DNA of 64,000 nt from Dugong dugon (lineage: Eukaryota > Chordata > Mammalia > Sirenia > Dugongidae): assembly GCA_030035585.1 (NCBI GenBank), contig CM057460.1:131672714-131736713 (forward strand). The letters run 5' to 3'. The notes under the pieces are model-generated. The model made no database searches and had not been told where the DNA came from. It saw nothing but the letters and a program-made list of their open reading frames with translations. Positions 11,244 to 21,963 of the stretch are shown here, piece after piece. A program made the translations under genes and the position numbers. Numbering within the stretch: position 1 is the stretch's first letter; each line of letters opens with the position of its first letter.

Positions 11244-11732
11244 TGTCTTAGTCATCTAGTGCTGCTATAACAGAAACACCACAAGTGGATGGTTTTAATG
11301 AAGAGAAGTTTATTTCCTCACAGTCAAAGTAGGCTAAAAGTCCAAATTCAGGGCATCAGCTTCAGGGGAAGGCTTTTTCTCTCTGTCGGCCTTCTTCTCT
11401 TCGGTGTTCCCCCAGACTAGGAGCTTCTCTGTGCAGGGACCCCAGTCCAAAGGACACGCTCTGCTCTCGGCACTATTTCTTGATGGTATGCGTTTCCCCT
11501 GTCTCTCTGCTCACTTCTGTCTTTTATATCTCAAGACATTGCCTCAGGATACAGTCCAATCTTGTAGACTGAGTCCTGCCTTACTAACACAACTGCCTCC
11601 CATCCTCCCTCATTAACATCATAGAGGCAGGATTTACAACGTATAGGAAAACCACACGACACGATACCAGGAATCATGGTCTGGCCAAATTGATACACAC
11701 ATTTTTGGGGGGACATAATTCAATCCATGGCA
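11244..11732 (-). mobile_element. Solo MaLR-like LTR ('family A')
   Basis: A second minus-strand copy of the same LTR family, about 489 bp. It begins TGCCATGGATTG at 11,732 and ends GACTAAGACA at 11,244. The flanks GGTGT and GGCAT differ only by transitions, so they may be a decayed 5-bp duplication. It lies 1.1 kb from the copy at 9,629 in the same orientation. Confidence 0.8.
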
Positions 11733-11737
11733 GGCAT

Positions 11738-12087
11738 CTTCTCTGTTATTCACCATTATACCTAAATACCTCACATAGTGGCTGAGAGATTCTAGGCACC
11801 TAGAAGTTCTTTGTATTTACCCAGTCCGCTATTTATTGCTTCTAGGCTTTTATAACTTTTTTATTTAAAGCAATAAGGCACTTCTGGTTTAAAACAAAGT
11901 AACTCACATAGAGCTTTTAATATATTCAAAATCTACTAAAATTATTTGTTTGATACTCTATTCAAACATGAAATAATCTTGTTCACAGTAGGAGGTTTTC
12001 AGGTACAGAAAGAGAATACTGGATAATTCATTAAAACAATATCTTAGTAAAAATTAAAAATTGGAAGTTCAATATATAGATAACACT
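11738..12087. other. Unassigned AT-rich sequence
   Basis: No gene or recognised repeat. Confidence 0.45.
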
Positions 12088-12100
12088 AACATGAACTTGG

Positions 12101-12271
12101 AGCCCTGGTGGCACAGTTTTTAAGAGCTATGGCTGCTAACCAAAAGGTTGGCAGTTTGAATCTGCTAGCCACTCCTCGGAAACTCTATGGGGGTGTTCTA
12201 CTCTGTCCTATAGGGTTTCTATGAGTCAGAATCGACTCGTCGGCAAGCGGTTTTTTGTTTTTGTTTTTTTT
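12101..12271 (+). mobile_element. AfroSINE, first unit of a two-unit insertion
   Basis: Complete short-type AfroSINE from 'agccctggtggcacag' to the tail 'gaatcgactcg' plus a T-rich end. Its left flank is 'aacatgaacttgg' (12088-12100). The matching right-hand duplication is not found at its own end; it lies after the next unit. Confidence 0.85.
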
Positions 12272-12452
12272 ACATGGCACAAATGGCTAAGTGCTTTACT
12301 ACTAGCTGAAAGGTTAGTGGTTCAAACCAACCCAGAGACCTGGCAATCTGCTTCTGAAAGGTCATAGCCTTGAAAACCCTATGGAACAGTTCTACTTTGC
12401 ACATATGGGGTCTCCTTGAGTCAGAATCGATTTGGTGGCAACTAACAACAAC
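12272..12452 (+). mobile_element. AfroSINE, second unit (long subfamily)
   Basis: Second AfroSINE of another subfamily, with the extra 'gcaatctgcttctgaaaggt' block, ending in ACAACAAC. It is followed by 'aacacgaacttgg' (12453-12465), which matches the sequence left of the first unit (12 of 13 bases). Confidence 0.85.
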
Positions 12453-12465
12453 AACACGAACTTGG

Positions 12466-13816
12466 CAGAGGTAGGGGATTGTTTTGGAACAAAACTACGG
12501 ACTAATTTAACTCTAAAACTATAACTTGCAAAGAGCATTTGATTTTCTGAGCGCTGAATTCTTGTCTTTTCTAAATCTACACCAACGTTTGTGAAACTAT
12601 AATGGGAATGCCCCTGCCTACACCTGCCTGAGGTTGCAGCAACACCATCAACACCATTCTCTATGGACCACATGTTAAACATAGTGGACTGAAGATGGGT
12701 ATATGAGATTCAGCTCCTTATTCAATTCAGTAGAAATAATGACTAATACTCGGATGGCATACTTGTCCACTGAGATCATTCCTATTATAGTCGTCATAGG
12801 AATTGTGCTGATAATTTCCATTAATTAACAACGTACTAAGGGAGAAAAAGTTTGTTTTTCACTTGTTTTTTCATCATCTTTCTATGAAGAAAAACATGAC
12901 TGAGATCAGAATCATATGAAAATTTCTTTTATTCTGTCTTCTCTAGAGATTTATAATAAAACACTAAGGAATGTATGTAAGCTTCCAGATTGACTTAGTT
13001 TCAATTCTCATTACTTTCCAACTCAGGAAAAACAAAACGCATGTTTAAGAGTCCATGTGTTTGCATGTCTATAACATTAAAGTATCTGCAACATAGGGTA
13101 TTACATTTCTTTGACTGTTCCCTCCACTTTAAGAAGCGAAGGAAGTAAACACGATATTAAAACAGTTAAACTGGGATTACTGGAATTACTCTGGAATGGA
13201 CTTGCTTGAAGTAGATCTTATTTAAAAATTAAGTAACGTCCTTTCAGTCACTTTTTTTTTTGTTTGTTTTGCTCACCCTGACAAATTACTGATTGTTTTC
13301 CTTTTAAAAAAGTTGTGCCATTGTTTTATATCAAATTTAAGCTAGCTCCCTTAAGGAATATATTTTAGATATATGAGAAATAGCCACTATGTAAATGTAA
13401 GTTATGGTTTCCATTTCTCCTGGATGGGTAGTTGGCTGGATCTTCATTCACAAGCACAACTCTTTATAAACTAAAGAATAAATCACTACACTCTCTTACT
13501 CTTTGGGACATTTTTATTTCTCTGACAATAATAAAATTACTCTAATAATATTTTGCAAGCCTCAGGACCTAAAGGGTCACTGTATCTTGCCTTGGTTATC
13601 TCTCAGCCACTATCTGTTCATGGAACAAATTAAGCAGAAAGATGAGTAAAAGCAAAAGAAGCCAAATAGACAAATTAACAAAGGAACAAAAACGTAGCAA
13701 ATACAAGATTGATGATACGGGTGTTTTGCCCTTCATATAATTTATTCTCTCAAATGGTAGGTGTAGCTATGATCATACCAGAGTGATAAACAGAAATTAT
13801 GTACAATATAAAAAAG
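12466..13816. other. Unassigned sequence
   Basis: No gene or recognised repeat. The 96-codon frame at 12392-12682 runs from SINE sequence into this stretch and has no domain features. Confidence 0.45.
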
Positions 13817-13828
13817 TATTATTTTCTT

Positions 13829-14922
13829 AAATTGTACTTTAGGTGAAGTTTCACAGAACAAACTAGCTTCTCATTAAACCATACACATATTGTTTTATGA
13901 TATTGGTTAACAACCCCACACATGTCAACACTCTCCCTTCTCTACCATGTGTTCCTCATTACCAGCCTTCCTGTCCCCTCCTGCCATCTAGTCTTTGCCC
14001 CTGGGCTGATGTGCCCCTTTAGTCTCATTTTGTTTTAGGGGCCTGTCTAATCTTTGGCTGAAGGGTAAACCACAAGAGTGACTTCATTACTGAGCCAAAA
14101 GGGTATCCGGCGGCCGTACTCTCAGGGTTTCTCTAGTCTCTGTCAGGACAATAAGTCTGGTCTTTTTCTGTGAGTTAGAAATTTGTTCTACATTTTTCTC
14201 CAGCTCTGCCTGGGACCCTCTATTGTGATCCCTGTCAGAGCAGTCAGTGGTGGTAGCCGGGCACCATCTAGTTGTACTGGACTCAGTCTGGTGGAAGCCT
14301 TCATAGTTGTGATCCATTAGTTCTTTGGACTAATCTTTCCCTTATGCCTTTAGTTTTCTTCATTTTCCCTTGCTCCTGAAGGAGTGAGACCAGTGGAGTA
14401 TCTTAGATGGCTGCTCACAGGCTTTTAAGACCCCAGACTCTACTCACCAAAGTAGAATGTGGAACATTTTCTTTATAAACTATGTATTGCTAATTGAGCT
14501 AGATGTTCCCTGAGACCATGGTCCCCACAGCCCTCAGCCCAGTAATTTGGTCCCTCAGGGAATTTGGATGAGTCTACGGAGCTTCCATAACCTTGTCTTG
14601 TACATGTTGTGCTGGCTTCCCCAGTATTGTGTACTGTCTTACCCTTCACCAAAGTTACCACTTATCTATTGTTTATTTACTGTTTTTCCATCCCCACTCC
14701 TCCCATCCCTTGTAACTAACAAAGATTGTTTCTTTTTGTGTGTAAACATTTCCATGAGTTTTTATAGTAGTGGTCTCATACAATATTTGTCCTTTTGTGA
14801 TGGACATACTTCACTCAGCATAATGCCCTCCAGATTCACCCATATTGTGAGATGCTTCAAAGATTCATCATTATTCTTTATCATTGCATAGTATTCCATT
14901 GTGTATATGTACCATAGTTTGT
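13829..14922 (-). other. L1 3' UTR (afrotherian subfamily)
   Basis: Begins (forward) 'ttgtactttaggtgaag'. It contains blocks that recur at 44.8, 49.75 and 50.0 kb in the other L1 copies, such as 'ggttaacaacccca' and 'ggtggtagccgggcacca'. The frames here (14087-14317, 14473-14661, 14547-14891) are UTR artefacts. Confidence 0.8.
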
Positions 14923-17900
14923 TTATCCATTCATCTGTTCATGGCATCTAGGTTGTTTCCATCTTTCTGCTATTGTAAAGTATGCTGCAATAAACATTCG
15001 TGTGACAGCTCTTATTTCTCTAGGATATTCTCCTAGGAGTGGGATTGCTGGATCATTTGGTATTTCTATTTCTATTTTTCTAAGGACAAGCCATATCATT
15101 TTCCAAAATAGTTGTACCATTTCACACTCCCACCAGCAGTGCAAAAGAGTTCCAATCTCCCCACAGCCTCTCCAACGTTTGTTATTTTCTGCTTGATTCA
15201 TACCAGTAATGCTGGGGTGAGATGGTATCTTATTGTGTTTTTGATTTGCATTTCTCTAAATGGCTAGTGATCGCAAGCACTTCCTCATGTGTCTGTTAGA
15301 TGCTTGAATGTCTTCTTTGGTGAACTGTCTGTTCATTTCCTTTGCCCATTTTCTAACTGGATTATTTGTCTTTTTGTTGTAGAAGTGTTGGATTTCCTGT
15401 AAATTTTAGAGATTAGATCTTTGTCGGCTTTGTCATGGCCAGAATTTTTTTTCCAGTGTGTAAGTTCTCTATTTACTCTTTTGGTGAAGTCTTCTGCTGA
15501 GCATAAGTGTTTAATTTTTAGAAGATCTCAGTTATATAGCTTATCTTCTGGAGTTTGTGTTATTAGTTATGGTTTGTATCCTGTTAATGCCATGTATTAG
15601 GGCTCTAGCATTGATCCTATTTTTTCTTCTATGATCTTTTATAGTTTTTGGCTTAATATTTAGGTCTTTGATCCATTTTGAATTAGTTTTTGCATATGGT
15701 GTGAGGTATGGGTCCTATTTCATTTTTTTGCAGATGGACCTCCAGTTTTGCCAGCACCATTTGTTAAAAAGATCGTCTTTTCCCCATCTGATGGACTTAG
15801 GGCCTTGTCAAAGATCAGGTGACGGTGGATGGATTTACATCCGGGTTATCAAATCTGTTCTATTGGTCAATGTATCTGTCATTGTACCAGTACTAGGCTG
15901 TTTTGACTACCGTAGCTGTATAGTAGGTTCTAAGGTCAAGTAGTGTGAGTCTTCCTACATTATTCTTCTTTTTCAATAGTGCTTTACTTATCAAGGGCCT
16001 CTTCCCATTCCATATACAGCTAATGATTAGTTTTTCCATCTATTTAAAGAATGTTGTTGGTATTTAGATCGGTATTGCACTGTATTTGTAAATTGCTTTG
16101 GGTAGAAATGTCGTTTTCACAATGTTGAGTCTACTTGTCCATGAGCATGGTATGTTTTTCCATTTATTTAGATCTCTTTTGATTTCTTGTAGTAGTGTTT
16201 TGTAGTTTTCTTTGTATAGGTCTTTTGCATACCTAGTTAGATTTATTCCTAAGTATTTTATGTTTTTTTAGGGGCTATTATAAATGATATTGTTTTCCTG
16301 ATTTCCTTTTCATCGTTCTCTTTATTGGTGTATAAGAATCCAACTGATTTTTGTATGTTGATCTTGTATCCTGTGACTCTTCCGAATCTTTCTATTAGTT
16401 CCAGTAGTTTTCTTCTGGAGTCTTTTGAGTTTTCTATGTATAGTATCATATCATCCGCAAATAGGGACAGTTTAACTTCTTCATTACCAATTTGGATGCC
16501 TTTTATTTCTTTTTCTTGCCTTATTGCTCTAGCTAGAACTTCCACCACAATGTTACATAGTAGTTGTGATAAAGGGCATCCTTGTCTTGTTCCTGTTCTC
16601 AAGGAGAATGTTTTCAGCCTCTCTCCATTAAGAATGATGTTGGTTTTGTATAAATGCCTTTTATTATGTTGAGGCATTTCCCTTCTATACCTATTTTATT
16701 GAGAGTTTTTATCAAGAATGGGTGTTGGACTTTGTCGAATACTTTTTCTCCATCGATTGAGCAGATTATGTGATTCTTTTCTTTAGTTTTATTTATGTGG
16801 TGGATTACATTGATTGATTTTCTAACGTTGAGCCATCCTTGAATACCTAGTATGAATCCCACTTAGTCATAGTGTATTTTTTTTTTATATGATGCTGAAT
16901 ACTGTTGGCTAGAATTTTGTTGAGAATTTTTTCATCTATATTCATGAGAGATATTGGTCTGTAATTTTCTTTTTTTGCTGTGTCTTTGCCTGGTTTTGGT
17001 ATCAGGGTTATGTCGGCTTCATAGATGATTTTGAAAATATGCCTTCCTTTTCTATGTTCTGAAATAGTTTGAGTAGAACTGGTATAAGCTCTTCTCTGAA
17101 TGTTTGGTAGACTTCTCCACTGAAGCCATCTGGGCCAGGGCTTTTGTTTGTTGAGAATTTTTTTTTATTACCTTTTCGATCTGTTCTCTTGTTATGAGTC
17201 TGTTCAGATATTTAACATTGTTTTGTGTTAATTTGTGTGTGGAATGAGTTTCTAGAAATTTGCCCATTTCTTCCAGGTTTTCAAATTTATTGGAGTATAG
17301 TTTTTCATAATACTCTGTTATGGTCCTTTTTATTTCAGTTGGGCCTGTTGTAATGTCCCCCATTTCATTTCTTATTTGGGTTATTTGTGTCTTCTCCTAT
17401 TTTTCTTTTGTTAATTTGGCCAGTGATTTGTCAATTTTGTTGATCTTCTCAAAGAATCAACTTTTAATTATGTTGATCATTTCTATTGTTTTTCTATTTT
17501 CTATTTCATTTATTTATGCTCTGATCTTTTTTATTTCCTTTCTTCAGGGGGCTGTGGGCTTCTTTTGCTGTTTCTATTTGTTCAAGTTGTGTAGCCAATG
17601 TTTTAATTTTGTCCCTTTCTTCTTTTTTGACATGTGCATCTATTGCTATAAATTGACCTCTGAACACTGTCTTTACTGTGTCACAAAGGCTTTGGTATGA
17701 TGTGTTTTCATTCTCGTTTGATTCTAGAAATTTTTTAATTCCATCTTTGATTTCTTGTCTGACCCAGTGACTTTTAATCAGGCTGTTATTCAGTTTCCAT
17801 TTAATTTATTTTTTTTTCCTTGATCTTCCTGTTGTTAATTTCTACTTTGACCAGAGAAGATACTTTGTACTATCTCAGTATTTTGGATTTTGTTGAGGGT

Positions 17901-18002
17901 TGCTTTGTGGCCTAAGATGTGGTCTGTTCTGGAGAATGTTCCATGTGCATTGGAAAAGAATGTGTACTTTGTAGCTGTTGGGTGGAGTGTTCTATAAATG
18001 TC

Positions 18003-18483
18003 TGTCATGGTTTGAATTATGTCCCCCAAAAATGTGTGTATCAATTTGGCTAGGCTATGATTCCTGGCACTGTGTGATTTTCCTATATGTTGTAAACCTG
18101 CCTCTATGATGTTAATGAGGGAGGACTGGTGGTAGTCGTGTTAAGGCAGGACCTGATCTATAAGACTGGATTGTGTCCTGAGGCAATGTCCTGAGATATA
18201 AAAGACAGAAGTGAGCAGTGAGACTGGGGGACCTCACACCATCAAGAAAGCAGCTCCAGGAGCACAGCACATCCTTTGGACTGGGGCCCCTGCACAGAGA
18301 AGCTCCTAGTTGGGGGGAACACCGAAAAGAAGAAGGCTGACAGAGAGAAAAAGACTTTCCCAGGAGGTGATGCCCTGAATTTGGACTTTTAGCCTACTTT
18401 GACTGTGAGGAAATAAACTTCCCTTCATTAAAACCATCCACTGGTGGTGTTTTCTGTTGTAGCAGCACTAGATGACTAAGACA
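18003..18483 (+). repeat. 5' LTR of the provirus (family A)
   Basis: Starts TGTCATGGTTTG and ends GACTAAGACA (TG...CA termini). Promoter-like TATA box ATATAAAAG at 18196-18204 and polyadenylation signal AATAAA at 18412-18417, in the expected U3-R-U5 order. Confidence 0.9.
18196..18204 (+). promoter_or_regulatory. LTR TATA box
   Basis: ATATAAAAG inside the 5' LTR; the same element occurs in the 3' LTR at 19725-19733. Its position upstream of AATAAA fits a U3 promoter. Present activity is unknown. Confidence 0.6.
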
Positions 18484-18488
18484 GAATT

Positions 18489-18506
18489 TGGTACCAAGAG
18501 TGGGGT
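18489..18506 (+). promoter_or_regulatory. Primer-binding site, tRNA-Leu type
   Basis: TGGTACCAAGAGTGGGGT lies six bases after the 5' LTR. It is close to the leucine-tRNA-complementary site typical of ERVL and MaLR elements, where reverse transcription is primed. Confidence 0.75.
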
Positions 18507-18730
18507 GCTGCTCTAACAGATACCTAAAATGTGTTTTAAAACTGTGAATGCATAGACGTACAGCAGTGACAGAGGACCAGCAGCAGCAGAGAACCTACAG
18601 CAGCAGTGAAGCAGCAGCGGCAGAGAACCAACAGCAGCAGAACCAGGAGACCAGTGCGAGATGGCAATGGAGCCAACCCAAGGAGTGAGAGAGCTGAGTG
18701 CCTGTGTGCAGGAGGCTTCTTGGCAGAGTG

Positions 18731-18845
18731 GGGTGCGTCTGGGCACTTATCGGTGGATCTAGGCTTGCCAACCCACAGAGTGAGAGAGCTGAGTGTCTGT
18801 GTGCATGAGGCTTTCTGGCGGAGTGGGGTGCCTCTGGGCACTTAT
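18731..18845 (+). repeat. Tandem partial duplication in the provirus internal region
   Basis: A segment around 'agtgagagagctgagtg' with 'gcgtctgggcacttat' (about 18,685-18,750) recurs about 95 bases on ('gcctctgggcacttat' at 18,829-18,844), giving two diverged copies in tandem. Confidence 0.6.
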
Positions 18846-19508
18846 ACCGGTGGAGCTACAGAGCTTTGGAACACTTGCCCCAGCAGGGCAGATGCGGGCA
18901 TGAGGCCTGAGTGCCAAGAGGCCACAGGAAACAGAAGCAGAAGCTGAAGAGACAAGGGACAGAAGAAGCCCAGCTGCCTCAGTCAAAAAAGGTATGGCCA
19001 TGACCTCAGGGGTTTCAAAGGGTGGAGCAATGGCCTCTGGTGCTTCTAAGGGTGGAGTCGCCACTCAGATGGACTGGGAGAATGGCACGCCTAAAGCCAA
19101 GGGAGCAGAGTTGCTGTCCCAGTGGGCCTGTAAGGCAGAACTGAAGCCCAGGGCTTATGGGCCTCTACTCAGAATCTGGAGACTGTGGCCAATACCTATA
19201 GTCTGGAGGGCACGGCCATTGTGTAAATTGCCTCAGAGAACAGAGGCTTATTTTCAAAGCCTTGAGGGCTAATGTGTTCTGCTAACTTTCTTGGTGCCTG
19301 TTATGCCTTCTTTCCCTGCAATTTCTCCCATTTGTAATGGAAATGTCCAGCTTGTGCCTGTTCTGCCATTGTACCTTTGGAAGCAAATAACTTATATTCT
19401 AGATTTCACAGATGAAGAGGAATTTTTGGAGTTTGGCTTGGAGTTAAGACTTTTGCTATGATATGATGGGGTGAATATGTTTTCCATGTTGCAAGGATGT
19501 GATTTTTT

Positions 19509-19527
19509 GGGGGGCCAAAGGGTGGAA
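19509..19527 (+). promoter_or_regulatory. Polypurine tract
   Basis: Purine-rich GGGGGGCC-AAAGGGTGGAA directly before the 3' LTR, where plus-strand priming would occur. A CC interruption is present. Confidence 0.65.
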
Positions 19528-20010
19528 TGTCATGGTTTGAATTATGTCCCCCCAAAAATGTGTGTATCAGCTTGGCTAGTCCATGATTCATGGTACTGTG
19601 TGATTTTCCTGTATGTTGTAAACCTGCCTCTATGATGTTAATGAGGGAGGATGGGTGGCAGTTGTGTTAGTAAGGCAGGACCTGATCTACAAGACTGGAT
19701 TGTGTCCTGAGGCAATGTCTTGAGATATAAAAGACAGAAGTGAGCAGTGAGACTGGGAGACCTCATACCATCAAGAAAGCAGTGCCAGGAGCAGAGCGCA
19801 TCCTTTGGACCAGGGTCCCTGTGCAGAGAAGCTCCTAGTCTGGGGGAACACCAAAGAGAAGAAGGCCGAAAGAGAGAAAAACACCTCCCCTGGATGTACC
19901 GCCCTGAATTTGGACTTTTAGCCTACTTTACTGTGAGGAAATAAACTTCTCTTCATTAAAACCATCCACTTGTGGTGTTTCTGTAATAACAGCACTAGAT
20001 GACTAAGACA
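19528..20010 (+). repeat. 3' LTR of the provirus (family A)
   Basis: Starts TGTCATGGTTTG and ends GACTAAGACA, with TATA at 19725-19733 and AATAAA at 19940-19945. It carries a 3-bp TAG/GTA-type insertion relative to the 5' LTR near 19,665. Confidence 0.9.
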
Positions 20011-21020
20011 ATGTCTATGAGGTCAAGTTGGCTGATTGTGTCCTTTAGATCTTCTGTATCATTGCTGATTTTCTGCGTAGATGGTCTGTCTTTTACTGAG
20101 AGTGGTGTGTTGAAGTCTCCTACTATTATTGTGGAACTGTCAATTTCTCTTTTCGGTGCTGTTAGAGTTTGTTTGATGTATTTTGGAGCACTGTCATTGG
20201 GTGCGTCGATGTTTATTATGGTTATGTCTTCATGATGGATCGTCCCCTTAATCATCGTATAGTGTCCTTCTTTGTCTTTTATGGTGGATTTTGTTTTAAA
20301 GTCTATTTTATCTGAGATTAGTATTGCCACTCCTGCTCTTTTTTGGTAGCTGTTTGCTTGATATATTTTGTTTTCCATCCTTTGATTTTTAATAAATTTA
20401 TGTCTTTGTTTCTAAGGTGTGTCTCTTGTAGACAGCATATTGATGAATCTTGTTTTTTTAATCAATTCTATTGCTCTCTATCTTTTTATGGGTACATTTA
20501 GGCCATTTAAGTTCAGTGTAATTATTGGTAGACATGGATTGATTGTTGTCATTTTGTAGTGCTTTTTTTTTTTTTGTGGTGCTGACATTTTCTTTGTTCC
20601 CTTTACTCTCCTGTGCTGCATTCCTTTTGTTTGTGGATTTTTTTTCTTCACTTCTTTTGTTTTTGTAGATTTTATTTTTACTGAGACTTTATGTTTTTCT
20701 TCTTTATTTTGATGAGTAGCTTTCTTAACTTTCTTTGTGATTACCTTGAAATTAACCTTATCTTCCTAGGTTTGAACCAAGCTATTATCACTTGGTATAG
20801 CCTTGCCTTCCTTTCCATTAGAAGGTTCTATACCTACTCCATTTATTCCACGTTTTATTGTTCTGACGTTTTTGTCATTTACAGATTAACCTCTCTGGTT
20901 CCCTTTTGTAAATCTTTTGGGTTTGACTAATCCTTGAGAGTTCATTTCCTATGATCTTGTGTCCTATACTCAGGTGGTCATCTGATATTGTTTATTTTCA
21001 AACCAAAGGACTTCCTTTAA

Positions 21021-21963
21021 TTATTTTTGTAAGTTTGGTTTGGTTTTTACATATTCTCTTAATTTTTGTTTATCTAGGAACGTCCTAATTTCACCATCAT
21101 ATTTGAATGAGAGTTTTGTAGGATATATTATTCTTGGGTGGCAGTTTTTTTCTTCCAGGGTTCTATGTATGTCATCCCATTTCTTTCTTGCCTGCGTGTT
21201 TTCTGCCAAATAATCAGAGCTTAGTCTTACTGTTTCCCCCTCTGTATGTGACTTTTCATTTTTTTCGAGCTGCTCTCAGGATTCTTTCTTTGTCTTTGGT
21301 GTTAGGGAGTGTGATTATGATTTGCCTTGTTGATTTTCTTTTGGGGTCTATCCTATATGGTGTTTGTTGAGCTTTTTGGATCATTATCTTTTCATCTGTC
21401 ATGATATTATGGAAATTTTCTGTCAGTAATTCTTCAGTGATCCTCTTTGTGTTTCCCATTTTCTCCCCCTGTTCTTGAACTCTGATCACTTGCAAATTTT
21501 TGCTTTTGATTGTATCCTACATCATTCTCAGGATTTCTTCATTTTTCTTTGTTCTTTTTTCTGATTTTTCCTCAAAGTGATATCCAAGTATTTGTCTTCA
21601 ATTTCACTGATTCTGTCTTCCATTGCTGCAAACCTGCTCCTCAGACCTTTTATGACACTGTCCATTTATCTTTTGGATTTTTAATTGTTGTTTTTGTATC
21701 ATTTCTAATTGTGAATTTATTTTGACATTTTGTTCCTGCATTATTTTCCTGAATTCTTTCATGGTTTTGTCTGTATTTTCCATGAATTTTTCTGCCTTTT
21801 CCATGAATTTGTCTATTTTTTCCTCATTTTCGTTTGTTTTTTGCTTCACCTCTTGGATAGCTCTGAATATTTGAGATTTGAATTCCCTAACAGGTAGTTC
21901 CAGTGTCTTTTCTTCTACTGGAAAGTCATCTGGTGTTTTATTTTGGATGCCTTCTGGAACCAT
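21021..21963 (-). pseudogene. L1 ORF1 relic (RNA-binding protein)
   Basis: ORF1 encodes a trimeric RNA chaperone. 21963-21604 gives a coiled-coil segment ('REFKSQIFRAIQEVKQKTNENEEKIDKF' region, heptad-like, with polar E/K/Q repeats). 21495-21256 gives an RRM-like part ('NTKRITEELLTENF', 'KRKSTRQIIITLPN'). 21209-21021 gives the C-terminal domain ('YPTKLSFKYDGEIRTF', 'DKQKLREYVKTKPNLQ'). The three parts lie in different frames, so the gene is broken. Confidence 0.8.

Larger units (their letters stand above)
18484..19527 (+). mobile_element. Provirus internal region, non-coding
   Basis: 1,044 bp without a long retroviral frame. The first part is CAG-rich ('cagcagcag' repeats, 18,560-18,650). 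Frames of 92-113 codons at 18606-18947 and 18994-19272, and on the other strand at 18513-19064, are low-complexity or antisense and show no gag motif. The 3' end resembles the end of MaLR internal sequences ('ttttggaagcaaataactt', then a G-rich polypurine tract). Confidence 0.75.
18003..20010 (+). mobile_element. Complete non-autonomous MaLR-like provirus (LTR-internal-LTR)
   Basis: A 481-bp 5' LTR, a 1,044-bp internal region and a 483-bp 3' LTR lie in the plus orientation, flanked by a perfect 5-bp duplication, ATGTC (17998-18002 and 20011-20015). Five bases is usual for ERVL/MaLR-type elements. The internal region has a primer-binding site and a polypurine tract but no gag, pol or env frame, so it must have depended on another element. 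It inserted into the L1 endonuclease region. I count roughly 40-45 differences between the two LTRs over about 480 positions by eye. Confidence 0.92.
14923..20400 (-). pseudogene. L1 ORF2 relic (endonuclease and reverse transcriptase), interrupted
   Basis: ORF2 makes the endonuclease/reverse transcriptase that nicks DNA and copies L1 RNA. Pieces in protein order: endonuclease N-part at 20378-19995, with 'KRAGVAILISDKI' and 'GDFNTPLSVKD'; then the provirus; endonuclease C-part at 18044-17835 ('DIYRTLHPTATKYTFF', 'DHILGH'); linker at 17363-17052; RT at 16862-16258, where '[16 protein letters not shown]' keeps both catalytic aspartates; C-terminal zinc-knuckle region at 15201-14923 ('GTLLHCWWECEMVQLFW'). 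The terminal SDH motif of the endonuclease reads S-G-Q here, so that histidine is lost. Many frameshifts. Confidence 0.85.

Noticed and set aside
12392-12682. 96-codon minus-strand frame
   Set aside because: Starts in unique sequence and ends in AfroSINE; no homology recognised.
16325-16672. 115-codon plus-strand frame, and similar ones at 17320-17700, 49443-49790 and 53600-53947
   Set aside because: All are antisense to L1 ORF2; Phe/Leu/Ser-rich composition comes from the A-rich coding strand.
18606-18947. 113-codon frame in the provirus, considered as a gag remnant
   Set aside because: Gln/Arg-rich translation of CAG repeats with no capsid or nucleocapsid motif; the opposite strand is equally open.
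18513-19064. Two 77-101-codon minus-strand frames with repeated 'CTQALSSLT'-type segments
   Set aside because: The repetition is explained by the DNA duplication in the provirus internal region, and the frames are antisense to the element.
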